A DNA stretch of 64,000 bases from Pseudomonadota bacterium (GTDB lineage: Bacteria; Pseudomonadota; Alphaproteobacteria; Rhodobacterales; Rhodobacteraceae): contig CAUJIP010000131.1 in NCBI GenBank assembly GCA_963205235.1, positions 1 through 64,000 on the forward strand, read 5' to 3'. Of this stretch, positions 9,997 through 18,758 are shown piece after piece. The notes beneath the pieces are model-generated. The model was given only the letters and a program-made list of their open reading frames with translations, was not told where the DNA came from and ran no database searches. The position numbers and the translations under genes are program-made. Positions within the stretch are counted from its first letter, which is position 1; the number at the start of each line of letters is the position of its first letter.

Positions 9997-11118
9997 CTAT
10001 GACCCTGCAACTACCGGGTTCAGCGCCTTGTTATAGGCGTGCCAGTCGGTGATGTCGGGATAGAACTGCCTGCGCCATGCCTTGACGCGGCGGTTCATCA
10101 CCCGTTTCCACAGCGGCGGCACCATCGCGGCCATGGTCATCATCGGATAGCCAAAGGGCAGAAGCGGGGCGTCTTCGGCCCCATAGGTCTGCAACAGCGG
10201 AAAGCGCCGGTCAGGTTTGTAGTGGTGGTCGGAATGGCGTTGCAGGTTGATCAACAGCCAGTTGGTCGCCCGGTGATCGGCGTTCCAGCTGTGGCGGGGC
10301 AGGACATGTTCGTATTTGCCGTCGCCCAGATAGCGGCGCGTCAGGCCATAGTGTTCGACGTAATTGGTCAGCTCAAGCTGCCAGATCGCGGTGAAGGCCT
10401 GGACAAGGAAAAGCCCCAGCCCGACCCAGCCGCCCAAGGCCGCCGCAAGGGCCAGCATGGCGGCCTGAATCACGGCATAGCGCCAGAACGGGTTTGACCG
10501 GTGCAGGGGTGGCAGACCCCGACGGGCAAGCATCGCCACCTCGGCCTTCCATGCCGATTGCGGGCACTGGCGCAGAACGCGGGGGAAAAAGCGGTGAAAG
10601 CCTTCGTTATAGCGGGCGGTCACCGGGTCGCGCGGAGTGCCGACATACAGGTGATGAACGCGCAGATGTTCCGACCGGAAATGCGAATAAAGCACGGTGG
10701 CCAGAAGAAGATCGGCCAAGCCACGTTCCAGCCGCGATTTCTGGTGCATGAGTTCGTGTGCATAGTTGATCCCGACGGTTCCCGAGATCACGCCCATGCC
10801 GAAGAACAGCCCCAAAGCCTCACCCAGGCCAAGATGGTCGGCGCGGGGGACATACCACAGCATCGCGCAAAGCAGGGTGAACTGGACGGGGAACCAGATC
10901 AGGGTGACTGCGCGATACCAGGTCAACTGGTCCTCGGGCGTCTGCGGATCGGGATTCGCGGTGTTGTGGCCGGTCAGGGCGTCCAGAAGCGTGAACAGAA
11001 ACCAGGCGCTGGGCGCGACCAAAAGCACGGTCCAGTCGCCAAAGACCATGCCAAGAACGGCAATTGGTGGCAGGCAAAGGGACAGCCAGAACGGCAGGGC
11101 GCGGGGAAGCGGGCTCAT
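9997..11118 (-). CDS. alkB: AlkB-type membrane alkane 1-monooxygenase
   Basis: 373 residues. Non-haem di-iron integral membrane hydroxylase that oxidises medium-chain alkanes to 1-alkanols. The histidine boxes are all present: HELMH (H121, H125), HFRSEHLRVHH (H146-H156), the AlkB signature NYVEHYGL, and LQRHSDHH. About six hydrophobic segments are seen. It begins 31 nt after the mutY stop on the same strand, so it is likely co-transcribed. No rubredoxin or rubredoxin reductase gene is in the neighbourhood, so electron donors must come from elsewhere. Confidence 0.92.
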   Translation of the reverse strand: MSPLPRALPFWLSLCLPPIAVLGMVFGDWTVLLVAPSAWFLFTLLDALTGHNTANPDPQTPEDQLTWYRAVTLIWFPVQFTLLCAMLWYVPRADHLGLGEALGLFFGMGVISGTVGINYAHELMHQKSRLERGLADLLLATVLYSHFRSEHLRVHHLYVGTPRDPVTARYNEGFHRFFPRVLRQCPQSAWKAEVAMLARRGLPPLHRSNPFWRYAVIQAAMLALAAALGGWVGLGLFLVQAFTAIWQLELTNYVEHYGLTRRYLGDGKYEHVLPRHSWNADHRATNWLLINLQRHSDHHYKPDRRFPLLQTYGAEDAPLLPFGYPMMTMAAMVPPLWKRVMNRRVKAWRRQFYPDITDWHAYNKALNPVVAGS

Positions 11119-11149
11119 GCGCGGCAGTCTAGCGCAAAGCGGGGGCCGC

Positions 11150-12211
11150 TCAACCGGTGATATGGTCGCGGGCCAGGTCCCAGGCCTTGCGCATGACGGT
11201 TGGCAGATCGGACGCGCGGGCAAGGGGGGCCCATTCGCCGCGCATGGGGTTCGCGTCGATCCGGGCGACATGGACCCGCAGGACAAGGTGGAAATGGGTG
11301 AAGGTGTGGCGAATTTCGCCGATATGCAGCCACGGGGCTGGGGCTGGGGCGTCACCCCCTGCGCCGTCCCAGGCATCGCCGGGAAAGCCAAGCATCCCGC
11401 CCAGAAGGCCCTTGTCGGGGCGGCGTTCCAGAAGCAGCGCGCCGGTGCGGTGGCCGATCCAGACAACACCCTGCCGGGTGGGCTTTTCCGGCTTGGCGGC
11501 CTTGCGCGGCAGGGTCGCCGCCACCCCCGCCTGTCTCGCCATGCAGGCGGACATCCAGGGGCAGATCCCGCAGGCCGGGTTCCGCGGCGTGCAGATCGTG
11601 GCGCCAAGGTCCATCACCGCTTGGGCATAGTCGCCGGAGCGCTGTGCCGGGGTCAGACTGTCCGCCCGCGCGACCAGTTCGGGTTTCGCGGCGGGAAGCG
11701 GGGTTTCGATCTGGAACAGGCGGGACATGACCCGCTCGACATTCCCGTCAACCACGGTGGCAGGTTCGTCAAAGGCGATGGCCGCGATTGCGGCGGCGGT
11801 ATAGGGGCCGATGCCCGGCAGGGTCAGAAGCCCCGCACGGGTTTCGGGGAAGCTTCCACCGTGATCGGCCGCCACGGCACGGGCGCATTTCAACAGGTTC
11901 CGGGCGCGGGCGTAATAGCCAAGGCCTGCCCATTCGGCCATCACATCCTCATCCCGGGCCGAGGCCAATGCAGTTACATCCGGCCAGCGGGCGGTGAAAC
12001 GCTGGAAATAGGCGGTGACGGCAGCGACGGTTGTCTGTTGCAGCATCACCTCGGACAGCCAGACGCGATAGGGGTCGGGACGCACCCCCTTTGCGCGGTC
12101 AGCCGGACCGACGCGCCACGGCATCACGCGGGCGTTCCGGTCATACCAGTCAAGAAGCAGGGTGCTTGGCGGGTGGGGCAAGGGAAAACCGGGTTGGGGC
12201 GACCAAGACAA
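11150..12211 (-). CDS. mutY: A/G-specific adenine glycosylase MutY
   Basis: 353 residues. Removes adenine mispaired with 8-oxoguanine. Seen: the catalytic Glu region SEVMLQQTTV, the helix-hairpin-helix and catalytic Asp in LPGIGPYTAAAIA-ATVVDGNVERV, and the 4Fe-4S ligands C-x6-C-x2-C-x5-C in CTPRNPACGICPWMSAC. A C-terminal Nudix-like 8-oxoG recognition domain follows (KGLLGGMLGFPG). No ATG lies before the conserved LLDWYDR, so the start is probably TTG at 12211. It sits upstream of alkB and downstream of xthA on the same strand. Confidence 0.93.
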   Translation of the reverse strand: MSWSPQPGFPLPHPPSTLLLDWYDRNARVMPWRVGPADRAKGVRPDPYRVWLSEVMLQQTTVAAVTAYFQRFTARWPDVTALASARDEDVMAEWAGLGYYARARNLLKCARAVAADHGGSFPETRAGLLTLPGIGPYTAAAIAAIAFDEPATVVDGNVERVMSRLFQIETPLPAAKPELVARADSLTPAQRSGDYAQAVMDLGATICTPRNPACGICPWMSACMARQAGVAATLPRKAAKPEKPTRQGVVWIGHRTGALLLERRPDKGLLGGMLGFPGDAWDGAGGDAPAPAPWLHIGEIRHTFTHFHLVLRVHVARIDANPMRGEWAPLARASDLPTVMRKAWDLARDHITG

Positions 12212-12338
12212 TAGCGCGACCGGGGCGAAGGGCCAGAGGGGTCAGCCCCGATGACCCGGACTATCAGCGCCTTGGGCGGTCAGCCGACCGTGTCTGAAGC
12301 CGTTGCCGGTGGGCTGCCCCCGAAAAGTCGGCCCGCGA

Positions 12339-13127
12339 TCAAAGATCGAAGGTCGCGAAGACCGGGGCGTGGTCGCTTGGCCCTTCCCAGCCACGGACAG
12401 AGCGCAGGATGCGACTGCTGTGGCTGGCGCCAAGGATATCGGACGTGGACCAGATGTGATCAAGACGGCGGCCCTTGTCGGCACTGTCCCAGTCGGGGCT
12501 GCGATAGCTCCACCAGCTGTAAAGCTTGCCGTCGCGGATATCGTTGCGGGTCACGTCCTGCCAGCCGCCTGCCTCCATCACTTGGCCGAAATGGTCGACC
12601 TCGACCGGCGTATGGCTGACGATCTTCAGCAGGGCTTTGTGATCCCAGACGTCATCTTCACGCGGGGCGATGTTCAGGTCGCCGACCAGAATGGCGCGGT
12701 CGGGGCGTTCCCAGTGGAAATGGTCCCGCATCTCGGTCAGGAAATCCAGTTTCTGGCCGAATTTCACATTCTGCTCGCGGTCGGGGATATCGCCACCTGC
12801 GGGGACATAGCAGTTGTGGATCGTGACACCGTTTTCCAGCCGTGCCGCAACGTGGCGGGCATGGCCAAGCTGGGCGAAATCCTTGTCGCCGGCATCGATG
12901 ATCGGCAGTTTCGACAGGATCGCGACGCCGTTATAGCCCTTCTGGCCGCGTGCCACCATGTAGCGGTAGCCAAGCGCCTGAAACTGGTCCAACGGGATCA
13001 GCTCGACCGGGCTTTTGCATTCCTGCAGGCACAGGATATCAGGGCTTTCCTCGGCCATCAGGCGGGCGACCAGACCTTCTCGCAGGCGAACCGAGTTGAT
13101 GTTCCAGGTGGCAAGGGTAAAGGGCAT
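12339..13127 (-). CDS. xthA: Exodeoxyribonuclease III
   Basis: 262 residues. AP endonuclease and 3-prime exonuclease of base-excision repair. Motifs of the endonuclease/exonuclease/phosphatase fold are clear: WNINSVR, the metal-binding Glu in LCLQECK, Asn-Tyr region YVPAGGD, GDLNIAP, and the catalytic SDHAP near the C-terminus. The ATG at 13127 has GAGG four nt upstream and follows the hydrolase stop by 6 nt, so the two are an operon. With mutY next downstream, two consecutive steps of oxidative base repair are encoded side by side. Confidence 0.95.
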   Translation of the reverse strand: MPFTLATWNINSVRLREGLVARLMAEESPDILCLQECKSPVELIPLDQFQALGYRYMVARGQKGYNGVAILSKLPIIDAGDKDFAQLGHARHVAARLENGVTIHNCYVPAGGDIPDREQNVKFGQKLDFLTEMRDHFHWERPDRAILVGDLNIAPREDDVWDHKALLKIVSHTPVEVDHFGQVMEAGGWQDVTRNDIRDGKLYSWWSYRSPDWDSADKGRRLDHIWSTSDILGASHSSRILRSVRGWEGPSDHAPVFATFDL

Positions 13128-13133
13128 GGGGCC

Positions 13134-14123
13134 TCAGGGGGAAAGGTTGGAAAGGGCGGCGATCAGCGCGGCCTGAAACTCGGTCGGCGCTTCGATCTGG
13201 GGAATATGGCCGACATCCTTCAGGATGGAAAGCGGCGCGCCGGTCAGATCGGCCAGACGCTGGCCTTGATCAAGCGGTGTTGCCGTGTCCTTATCGCCCC
13301 AGATCAAGGCCATGGGCAGAGTAAGTGCTGCCCAGGATTCGGGTCGGGTGGACAGCGCGTCCTTGGGCGGGACCAACAGCGACGGCAGCCAGTCGGCATA
13401 GGCGGCGGTCGTGCCGGGGCGCTTGCCCGGGCGGTTCAGCATGGCGATGATCTCGTCGGTTGCGGTCTCGGTGCGATAGAGGAACTGCCGCAAAAGCCAG
13501 CCCATCGCCCGCGGGTTGGTGACGGTGGCTGAAATCGCCAGTTCGCGCATGGTGACGTTTTCCAACGGCCAGGGCAGACCCTTGTCTTCAAGATGACCAT
13601 CAAGGCCGATTGCGCCAGAGACAACGATCATTCCGGCGAAGGCATCGGGGTCCAGCATCGCCGCCTCGGCGGCAGGACCTGCCCCGAAGGAATGCGCCAC
13701 CAGAATCGGGCGGATGCCAAGCGCCTTGGTCAGGGCCAGAACCCGCAGGGCCTGGGTCTTGCGGCTGTAATCGGCCTTGGGATCGCGGAAGGACCAGCCC
13801 ATGGGCGGCATGTCGAAAGCGATGCTGCGATAGCCTTTGGCGGCCATCGCCATCTGTGTCGGGCGCCAAAGCCGCGACCAGCCGACCGACCCATGCAGGA
13901 ACACCAGCACCGGGCGCTTGTCGGGGCGAGGATCCGAGCCGGTGGCGGGGCCAAGCTCTTCGACATAGATCGCGCCAAATTCGGTTTCGACCAACCTGCC
14001 TTCTTTGGGCAGGTGTTCGGGCAGAAGCCCGGCCTCGCGGATCATCGCAGACAGGCGAAGGCCAAGCAGCAAAAGCATGGCTGCAAAGCACAGGACGACG
14101 ACAAGCCCGAAGACATAGCGCAT
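13134..14123 (-). CDS. Membrane-anchored alpha/beta hydrolase
   Basis: 329 residues. The N-terminus is a hydrophobic anchor (FGLVVVLCFAAMLLLLGLRL, residues about 4-24). The alpha/beta-hydrolase core has the oxyanion motif LFLHGSVGWSRLWRP-like segment, nucleophile Ser in AHSFGAGPA, acid Asp in WGDKDTATP and catalytic His in VGHIPQIEAP. It is probably an esterase or lipase-like enzyme facing the periplasm; substrate unknown. The start has a weak ribosome-binding site, 40 bp after the terminator at 14166-14193. It is co-transcribed with xthA. Confidence 0.8.
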   Translation of the reverse strand: MRYVFGLVVVLCFAAMLLLLGLRLSAMIREAGLLPEHLPKEGRLVETEFGAIYVEELGPATGSDPRPDKRPVLVFLHGSVGWSRLWRPTQMAMAAKGYRSIAFDMPPMGWSFRDPKADYSRKTQALRVLALTKALGIRPILVAHSFGAGPAAEAAMLDPDAFAGMIVVSGAIGLDGHLEDKGLPWPLENVTMRELAISATVTNPRAMGWLLRQFLYRTETATDEIIAMLNRPGKRPGTTAAYADWLPSLLVPPKDALSTRPESWAALTLPMALIWGDKDTATPLDQGQRLADLTGAPLSILKDVGHIPQIEAPTEFQAALIAALSNLSP

Positions 14124-14165
14124 GAGGATTGGCTATCAGGATGCGGCCCCTGCGGCAATTGCGGG

Positions 14166-14193
14166 AAAAAAACGGCCGGGCAGAAGCCCGGCC
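14166..14193 (-). terminator. Rho-independent terminator on the minus strand
   Basis: A perfect 8-bp GC stem (GGCCGGGC with GCCCGGCC, loop of 4) at 14174-14193 is followed on the minus strand by seven U (A-run 14166-14172). It would end transcripts coming from the response regulator gene, about 180 nt after that gene's stop. Confidence 0.85.
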
Positions 14194-14326
14194 AGGTCCA
14201 ACAGGGAGGATGCCGCGCCATAACCCCGACGCGACCAGGGGAACCTGTGCACAACTTGTGCTGGTACCAGAATAGCATGAAATTCCGGCAACAATGCGCC
14301 TCAAATCGCAAGATTTTCTGGCTGTT

Positions 14327-14361
14327 GCATCTCTGCCACAGAGGGCTTGTGGCAGAGATGC
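14327..14361. other. Long perfect hairpin just after the response regulator gene
   Basis: Arms of 14 nt (GCATCTCTGCCACA and its exact complement) around a 7-nt loop, 16 bp past the stop of the CenR-like gene. No U-tract follows on either strand, so it is not a classical terminator. It may protect the 3-prime end of the message, bind a regulator as a dyad, or lie at the start of a short transcript that ends at 14166. Confidence 0.6.
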
Positions 14362-14376
14362 CTCATTCCTGGGGAT

Positions 14377-15063
14377 TTAGGCCACCAACCGATAGCCGCC
14401 GTTTTCCGTAACCAACAGCCGTGCATTCGAGGGATCGGGCTCGATCTTCTGGCGCAGGCGATAGATGTGGGTTTCCAGCGTGTGGGTGGTGACGCCTGCG
14501 TTATAGCCCCAGACCTCGTGCAACAGCACATCCCGAGGCACCACGCCGCTGGTCGATCGGTAGAGGTATTTCAGGATGTTCGTCTCTTTCTCGGTCAGGC
14601 GGATCTTCTTTTCCTTCTCGTCCACCAGCATCTTCTGGGCGGGTTTGAAAGTGTAAGGCCCAAGCTGGAAGATCGCGTCTTCCGACTGTTCATGCGTGCG
14701 CAGTTGTGCGCGGATGCGGGCCAGAAGGACCGGGAACTTGAAAGGCTTGGTCACATAGTCGTTCGCGCCGGCATCAAGGCCAAGGATCGTGTCGCTGTCG
14801 GTGTCATGGCCGGTCAGCATCAGGACCGGGCATTTGACGCCCTGTTTGCGCATCCGGCGGCAAAGCTCGCGGCCGTCGGTGTCGGGCAGGCCCACGTCAA
14901 GGATCACCAGATCAAACAGGCCCGCCTTGACCTTTTCCATGCCCTCGGCACCGGTTCCGGCTTCGAACACGTCAAAATCTTCGGTCATCACCAACTGCTC
15001 GCTTAGCGCTTCGCGCAGGTCGTCGTCGTCGTCGACAAGCAGGATCTTACGCAGTCCAGCCAT
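14377..15063 (-). CDS. OmpR-family response regulator, CenR-like
   Basis: 228 residues. Receiver domain with acidic pocket DDDDD (11-15), phosphoacceptor D56 (VILDVGLPD) and the conserved Lys in YVTKPFKF. An OmpR/PhoB winged-helix output domain follows ([42 protein letters not shown] region). The combination resembles CenR, the essential cell-envelope regulator of Caulobacter and Rhodobacter; I judge this from motif memory, so the assignment is tentative. GGAGG five nt upstream fixes the start. No histidine kinase gene is adjacent, which also fits CenR. Confidence 0.8.
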   Translation of the reverse strand: MAGLRKILLVDDDDDLREALSEQLVMTEDFDVFEAGTGAEGMEKVKAGLFDLVILDVGLPDTDGRELCRRMRKQGVKCPVLMLTGHDTDSDTILGLDAGANDYVTKPFKFPVLLARIRAQLRTHEQSEDAIFQLGPYTFKPAQKMLVDEKEKKIRLTEKETNILKYLYRSTSGVVPRDVLLHEVWGYNAGVTTHTLETHIYRLRQKIEPDPSNARLLVTENGGYRLVA

Positions 15064-15189
15064 GGGTGCCTCCTATGCTGTTGGGCATCAGATGCGCGCG
15101 GATCACGATTTCAACAAGTCATGCTTTCAGACACTCACGCGGACGTGTCGAATTGCCGGGATATGTTTCAATTTCGTCATCCGGGGGCT

Positions 15190-16290
15190 ATGGATGAGCG
15201 CATGGTTCTTGCCCTGTCCATTCCCGAACGCCTGACCCGCGCCCGCAGCGACCTGCGGATGGGGGTGCCTGTGGTGCTGTCCGCTGGTGGAGAGGCTGCG
15301 CTGGTCGCCTCGATCGAGGCGCTGGATCAGGCGCGGTTGGCCGATCTGCGCAGCTTTGGCGCGCCGGTGCTGGCAATTACCGAACGGCGGGCGACGACGC
15401 TGAAGGCGCGCGCCTATGACGGGGACCTTGCCCGGATCGTGCCGCCATCGGACGCCGATCTTGGCTGGCTGCGGTCGGTTGCCGATCCGGCGGATGATCT
15501 GCGGGTGCCGATGAAGGGGCCGTTGCAGTCGATGCGGGAAGGGGCACCCGATCTGGCCCGTGCCGCGATTGCGCTGGCCAAGGCGGCGCACCTGTTGCCC
15601 GCCGCGCTGCTGGTTGCGGTCCCGAACGGGCTGGCGCTGGCCGCCGAACATGGGCTGACCTTTCTGGCGCTGGACGACATCGCCCCGGTTCTGGCCACCC
15701 TGCCACCGATGGCCGAGGTGGTGTCGGCCCGCGTTCCGCTTGTCGCCTCCAGCGCCGGGCGAGTGCATGTCTTCCGCCCCGAAGATGGCGGGGATGAACA
15801 TTACGCCATCGAAATCGGCCGCCCGGACCGCAGCCAACCCGTCCTTGCCCGGCTGCATTCGGCCTGTTTCACCGGCGATGTGATCGGCAGCCTGAAATGC
15901 GATTGCGGGCCGCAGTTGCGCGCGGCGCTGCAACAGATGGGCGATGAAGGCGCAGGCGTACTTTTGTACCTGAATCAGGAAGGGCGCGGCATCGGGCTTG
16001 CGAACAAGATGCGGGCTTATTCCTTGCAGGATCAGGGCTTTGACACGGTCGAGGCGAACCACCGGCTGGGGTTTGAAGACGACGAGCGCGATTTCCGGCT
16101 TGGCGCCGATATCCTGCGCAAGCTTGGCTTTTCGGCGGTGCGGCTGTTGACCAACAACCCCCGCAAGGTCGCGATGATGGAAAGCTGCGGCTTGCATGTC
16201 ACCGAACGGGTGCCGCTCCGGGTCGGAGAAACCGCCGAGAACCGCGCCTATCTGGCCACCAAGGCCGCGAAATCCGGGCATCTTCTGTGA
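15190..16290 (+). CDS. ribA: GTP cyclohydrolase II with an N-terminal RibB-like extension
   Basis: First step of riboflavin synthesis from GTP. 366 residues from the ATG at 15190; in-frame alternatives are 15121 and 15163. The C-terminal half is the GCH2 domain: zinc ligands in [18 protein letters not shown], catalytic region [10 protein letters not shown], and TNNPRKV at the GTP site. The N-terminal 170 residues resemble a degenerate DHBP synthase domain without the RibB catalytic motif, as in other Rhodobacterales. The following L,D-transpeptidase gene overlaps its stop (GTGA). I see no FMN riboswitch in front of it. Confidence 0.9.
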   Translation: MDERMVLALSIPERLTRARSDLRMGVPVVLSAGGEAALVASIEALDQARLADLRSFGAPVLAITERRATTLKARAYDGDLARIVPPSDADLGWLRSVADPADDLRVPMKGPLQSMREGAPDLARAAIALAKAAHLLPAALLVAVPNGLALAAEHGLTFLALDDIAPVLATLPPMAEVVSARVPLVASSAGRVHVFRPEDGGDEHYAIEIGRPDRSQPVLARLHSACFTGDVIGSLKCDCGPQLRAALQQMGDEGAGVLLYLNQEGRGIGLANKMRAYSLQDQGFDTVEANHRLGFEDDERDFRLGADILRKLGFSAVRLLTNNPRKVAMMESCGLHVTERVPLRVGETAENRAYLATKAAKSGHLL

Positions 16291-16790
16291 CGCCTGACGA
16301 CATTGTCGTCACCCGCACGGGCGCATGGTTCAAGGGCCGCCGGTTCCCCTGCAGCCTTGGACGGGGTGGAGTGGTCCCGCCGGGGGCCAAGCGCGAAGGC
16401 GACGGGGCTACGCCTGCCGGGGTGTTGCAGATTGTCGGCATGCTGTATCGCCCGGACCGCATGTCACCGCCCTCGGGCTGGGCCCTGTCCATCGGGCCGG
16501 GGGATCTGTGGTCGGATGACGGGAACGATCCCGACTATAACCACCTTGTCCGCGCGCCGCATGGGTTCAGCCACGAAAAGCTGCGCCGGGCCGATCCGAT
16601 GTATGATCTGATCCTGATCACCGACTGGAACTGGCCCGATGCCGTGCCGGGGCGGGGATCGGCGATCTTTGTCCATCAATGGCGCAGACCGAGTGCCCCG
16701 ACGGCGGGCTGTGTGGCCCTTTCCCGCCCCGACCTGCGCTGGATTGCCGAGCGTGTGGTGCCGGGAACCCGTCTGATCATCCGCGCCTGA
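16287..16790 (+). CDS. YkuD-type L,D-transpeptidase family protein
   Basis: 167 residues. The catalytic motif of the YkuD fold is [16 protein letters not shown], with His and the Cys nucleophile. Members cross-link peptidoglycan through 3-3 bonds or act as L,D-carboxypeptidases. There is no obvious signal peptide, which is common for this short COG3786-like branch and leaves its location open. The start is a GTG at 16287 overlapping the ribA stop, so translation is coupled to ribA. Confidence 0.8.
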   Translation: MTPDDIVVTRTGAWFKGRRFPCSLGRGGVVPPGAKREGDGATPAGVLQIVGMLYRPDRMSPPSGWALSIGPGDLWSDDGNDPDYNHLVRAPHGFSHEKLRRADPMYDLILITDWNWPDAVPGRGSAIFVHQWRRPSAPTAGCVALSRPDLRWIAERVVPGTRLIIRA

Positions 16791-16867
16791 CCTAGGGTTT
16801 TGCTGACTGGACGAAGGGCGGGCGACCCGGTCATCCTGTGCCTTGCGAAACAGGATGGGAGTGCCAG

Positions 16868-18358
16868 ATGGCGCTGACACGACGGGCGGCCCTGTTCGGG
16901 GCGGGGGCTGCGGTGGGGGTGCTTGGCAGCCGGTGGATGGGTCCGCAGAACCCTTCGCTGGATGGGGTCAAGGTCATCATGCCAGCGGGCGAGGCCAAGA
17001 CCCTGAACGACGCATCGCTGCTGTCAGAAACGCCAGTCTTCCGGCATACGGTCATTCAAGGGGCCCCCGATCTTGCGCCGTCAACTTGGCTGTTCGACGC
17101 CTTACGCAAGGAGCTTGCAGAGGCTGCCTCGGAGAACCGTCCGGTCAACCTCAGTGCTGCGAGGCACTCGATGGGTGGTCAGTCAATTCCGCGGGACGGG
17201 CATGCAATCACGCTGGACATGCCTGCGATCTTCGACGTCGATTCAGATACTGGAACGTATCGGGCCCTTGCCGGAACCCGATGGCATCAGGTCATCGCTG
17301 CGCTTGACCCGTTGGGCCTGTCGCCCAAGGTGATGCAATCCAACGCCGATTTCGGCGTCGCTTCGACCTTTTCCGTCAACGCGCATGGCTGGCCAATGCC
17401 CTTTGGCCCGATGGGGTCGACTGTGCGGTCGGTGCAGATGATGCTGGCCGATGGCAGCCTTATCACCGCCTCACGCAGCGAGAATGCCGATCTTTTCGGC
17501 GCGGCGATGGGGGGTTATGGCCTGATCGGTCTGATCACCGAGCTGGAGGTCGAAGCAGTGCCGAACCAGCTTCTGGAGCCGACCTTCCAGACCATGCCCG
17601 CCAGTGATTTCGCCGCTGCTTTCGTGAAGACTGCGGATGGCAGCGTCCCCATGGCCTATGGCCGCCTGAACATCGACCGCGAAGGGTTTTTCGACGATGC
17701 GATGCTGGTGACATATCGCCCGATTGCCGGGGACATTCCCCCTGCGGCGGGGTCGGGGTTCCTGTCGAAGGCCTCGCGCGCAATCTTTCGGGCGCAACCG
17801 GGCAACGAATGGGTGAAGCGCCGCCGCTGGGGAATTGAAACCGGGATCGGCGCCTGGCTTGCCGGGGCCTCCAGCCGGTCAAGCCTGATGAACGAACCGG
17901 TGATCACGCTGGATGACCGCGACCCGACGCGCACCGACATTCTGCACGAATATTTCGTCTCCCCCGACCGGTTCGGCGATTTCGTCGCTGCGGCGAAGGC
18001 GATCATTCCCGGCAGCTATCAGGAGCTTTTGAACATCACCCTGCGTTGGGTGGCCGAAGACCCGGTGTCGATGCTGTCCTATGCGCCTTCCGGCCCCCGC
18101 ATCGCTTCGGTCCTTCTGTTCAGTCAAGAGATGACAGCGCGGGCCGAGGCGGACATGGAACGCATGACACGTCAGATGATTGACGCCGTACTGGCCATCG
18201 GCGGCAGCTACTATCTTCCCTATCGCCCACATGCGACGGTTGATCAGTTCCGGCGCTGCTATGGCGGGGCGGAGGAGTTTGCCGCGCTGAAACGGCGGGT
18301 CGATCCCGGATTGCGGCTGCGGAATGCGCTTTGGGACAACTATCTGGCAAAGGTCTGA
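16868..18358 (+). CDS. Tat-exported FAD-binding oxidoreductase
   Basis: 496 residues. The N-terminus TRRAALFGAGAAVGVLG is a twin-arginine signal, so the folded flavoprotein is exported to the periplasm. Residues about 75-240 form a PCMH-type FAD domain (ARHSMGGQS, VQMMLADGSLITAS, GGYGLIGLITELEVEAV). The start at 16868 has GGGAG about 7 nt upstream. The C-terminal substrate domain is not specific enough to name a substrate; sugar-lactone or alcohol oxidases are the nearest analogues. It heads a four-gene operon, with only 4 nt before the next gene. Confidence 0.8.
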   Translation: MALTRRAALFGAGAAVGVLGSRWMGPQNPSLDGVKVIMPAGEAKTLNDASLLSETPVFRHTVIQGAPDLAPSTWLFDALRKELAEAASENRPVNLSAARHSMGGQSIPRDGHAITLDMPAIFDVDSDTGTYRALAGTRWHQVIAALDPLGLSPKVMQSNADFGVASTFSVNAHGWPMPFGPMGSTVRSVQMMLADGSLITASRSENADLFGAAMGGYGLIGLITELEVEAVPNQLLEPTFQTMPASDFAAAFVKTADGSVPMAYGRLNIDREGFFDDAMLVTYRPIAGDIPPAAGSGFLSKASRAIFRAQPGNEWVKRRRWGIETGIGAWLAGASSRSSLMNEPVITLDDRDPTRTDILHEYFVSPDRFGDFVAAAKAIIPGSYQELLNITLRWVAEDPVSMLSYAPSGPRIASVLLFSQEMTARAEADMERMTRQMIDAVLAIGGSYYLPYRPHATVDQFRRCYGGAEEFAALKRRVDPGLRLRNALWDNYLAKV

Positions 18359-18362
18359 CAGG

Positions 18363-18758
18363 ATGCTGCAACGGAAAACCGCCTTCGGCTATGCCGTGAT
18401 TCTGGCCTTGGTCGCCAGCCTGAATTACCTGCCGGTCCCCGGCATCGTGGACGCCGAGGGCCGGACCTTCGGCATCTTCGCGCTGGATATCTATGACGAC
18501 GCGCTGCATCTGGTGTCGGCCCTCTGGGCGCTGGGAGCGGCGGTTCTGTCGCTGCGGGCCTCGCGGATGTTCCTGATCCTCTTCGGCGCGCTCTATCTGG
18601 CGGATGGGGTGCTGGGCTGCTTTGCCGGGTCGGGCTTCCTTGACCTTGGCATCTTCACCTGGGGTTGGCTGGACCTACCGGTCACGCTGAAGATCCTGTC
18701 TTCGCTGCCGCATGTTCTGCTTGGCGGGCTGGCTCTGGTGATTGGGCTGAAGCGGTGA
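18363..18758 (+). CDS. Small polytopic membrane protein
   Basis: 131 residues with four predicted transmembrane segments (YAVILALVASLNYL, DALHLVSALWALGAAVL, MFLILFGALYLADGVLG, LPHVLLGGLALVIGL). The pattern of DDALH followed by helices resembles DUF4383-type proteins, which have no known function. It starts 4 nt after the flavoprotein gene and its stop overlaps the GTG of the next gene, so it is part of the same translationally coupled operon. A role as membrane anchor or quinone-facing partner of the flavoprotein is a guess. Confidence 0.7.
   Translation: MLQRKTAFGYAVILALVASLNYLPVPGIVDAEGRTFGIFALDIYDDALHLVSALWALGAAVLSLRASRMFLILFGALYLADGVLGCFAGSGFLDLGIFTWGWLDLPVTLKILSSLPHVLLGGLALVIGLKR

Noticed and set aside
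15064..15189. Possible FMN riboswitch before ribA
   Set aside because: I cannot find the conserved RFN box segments or the multi-stem layout in the 126-bp gap; the start of ribA is also uncertain there.
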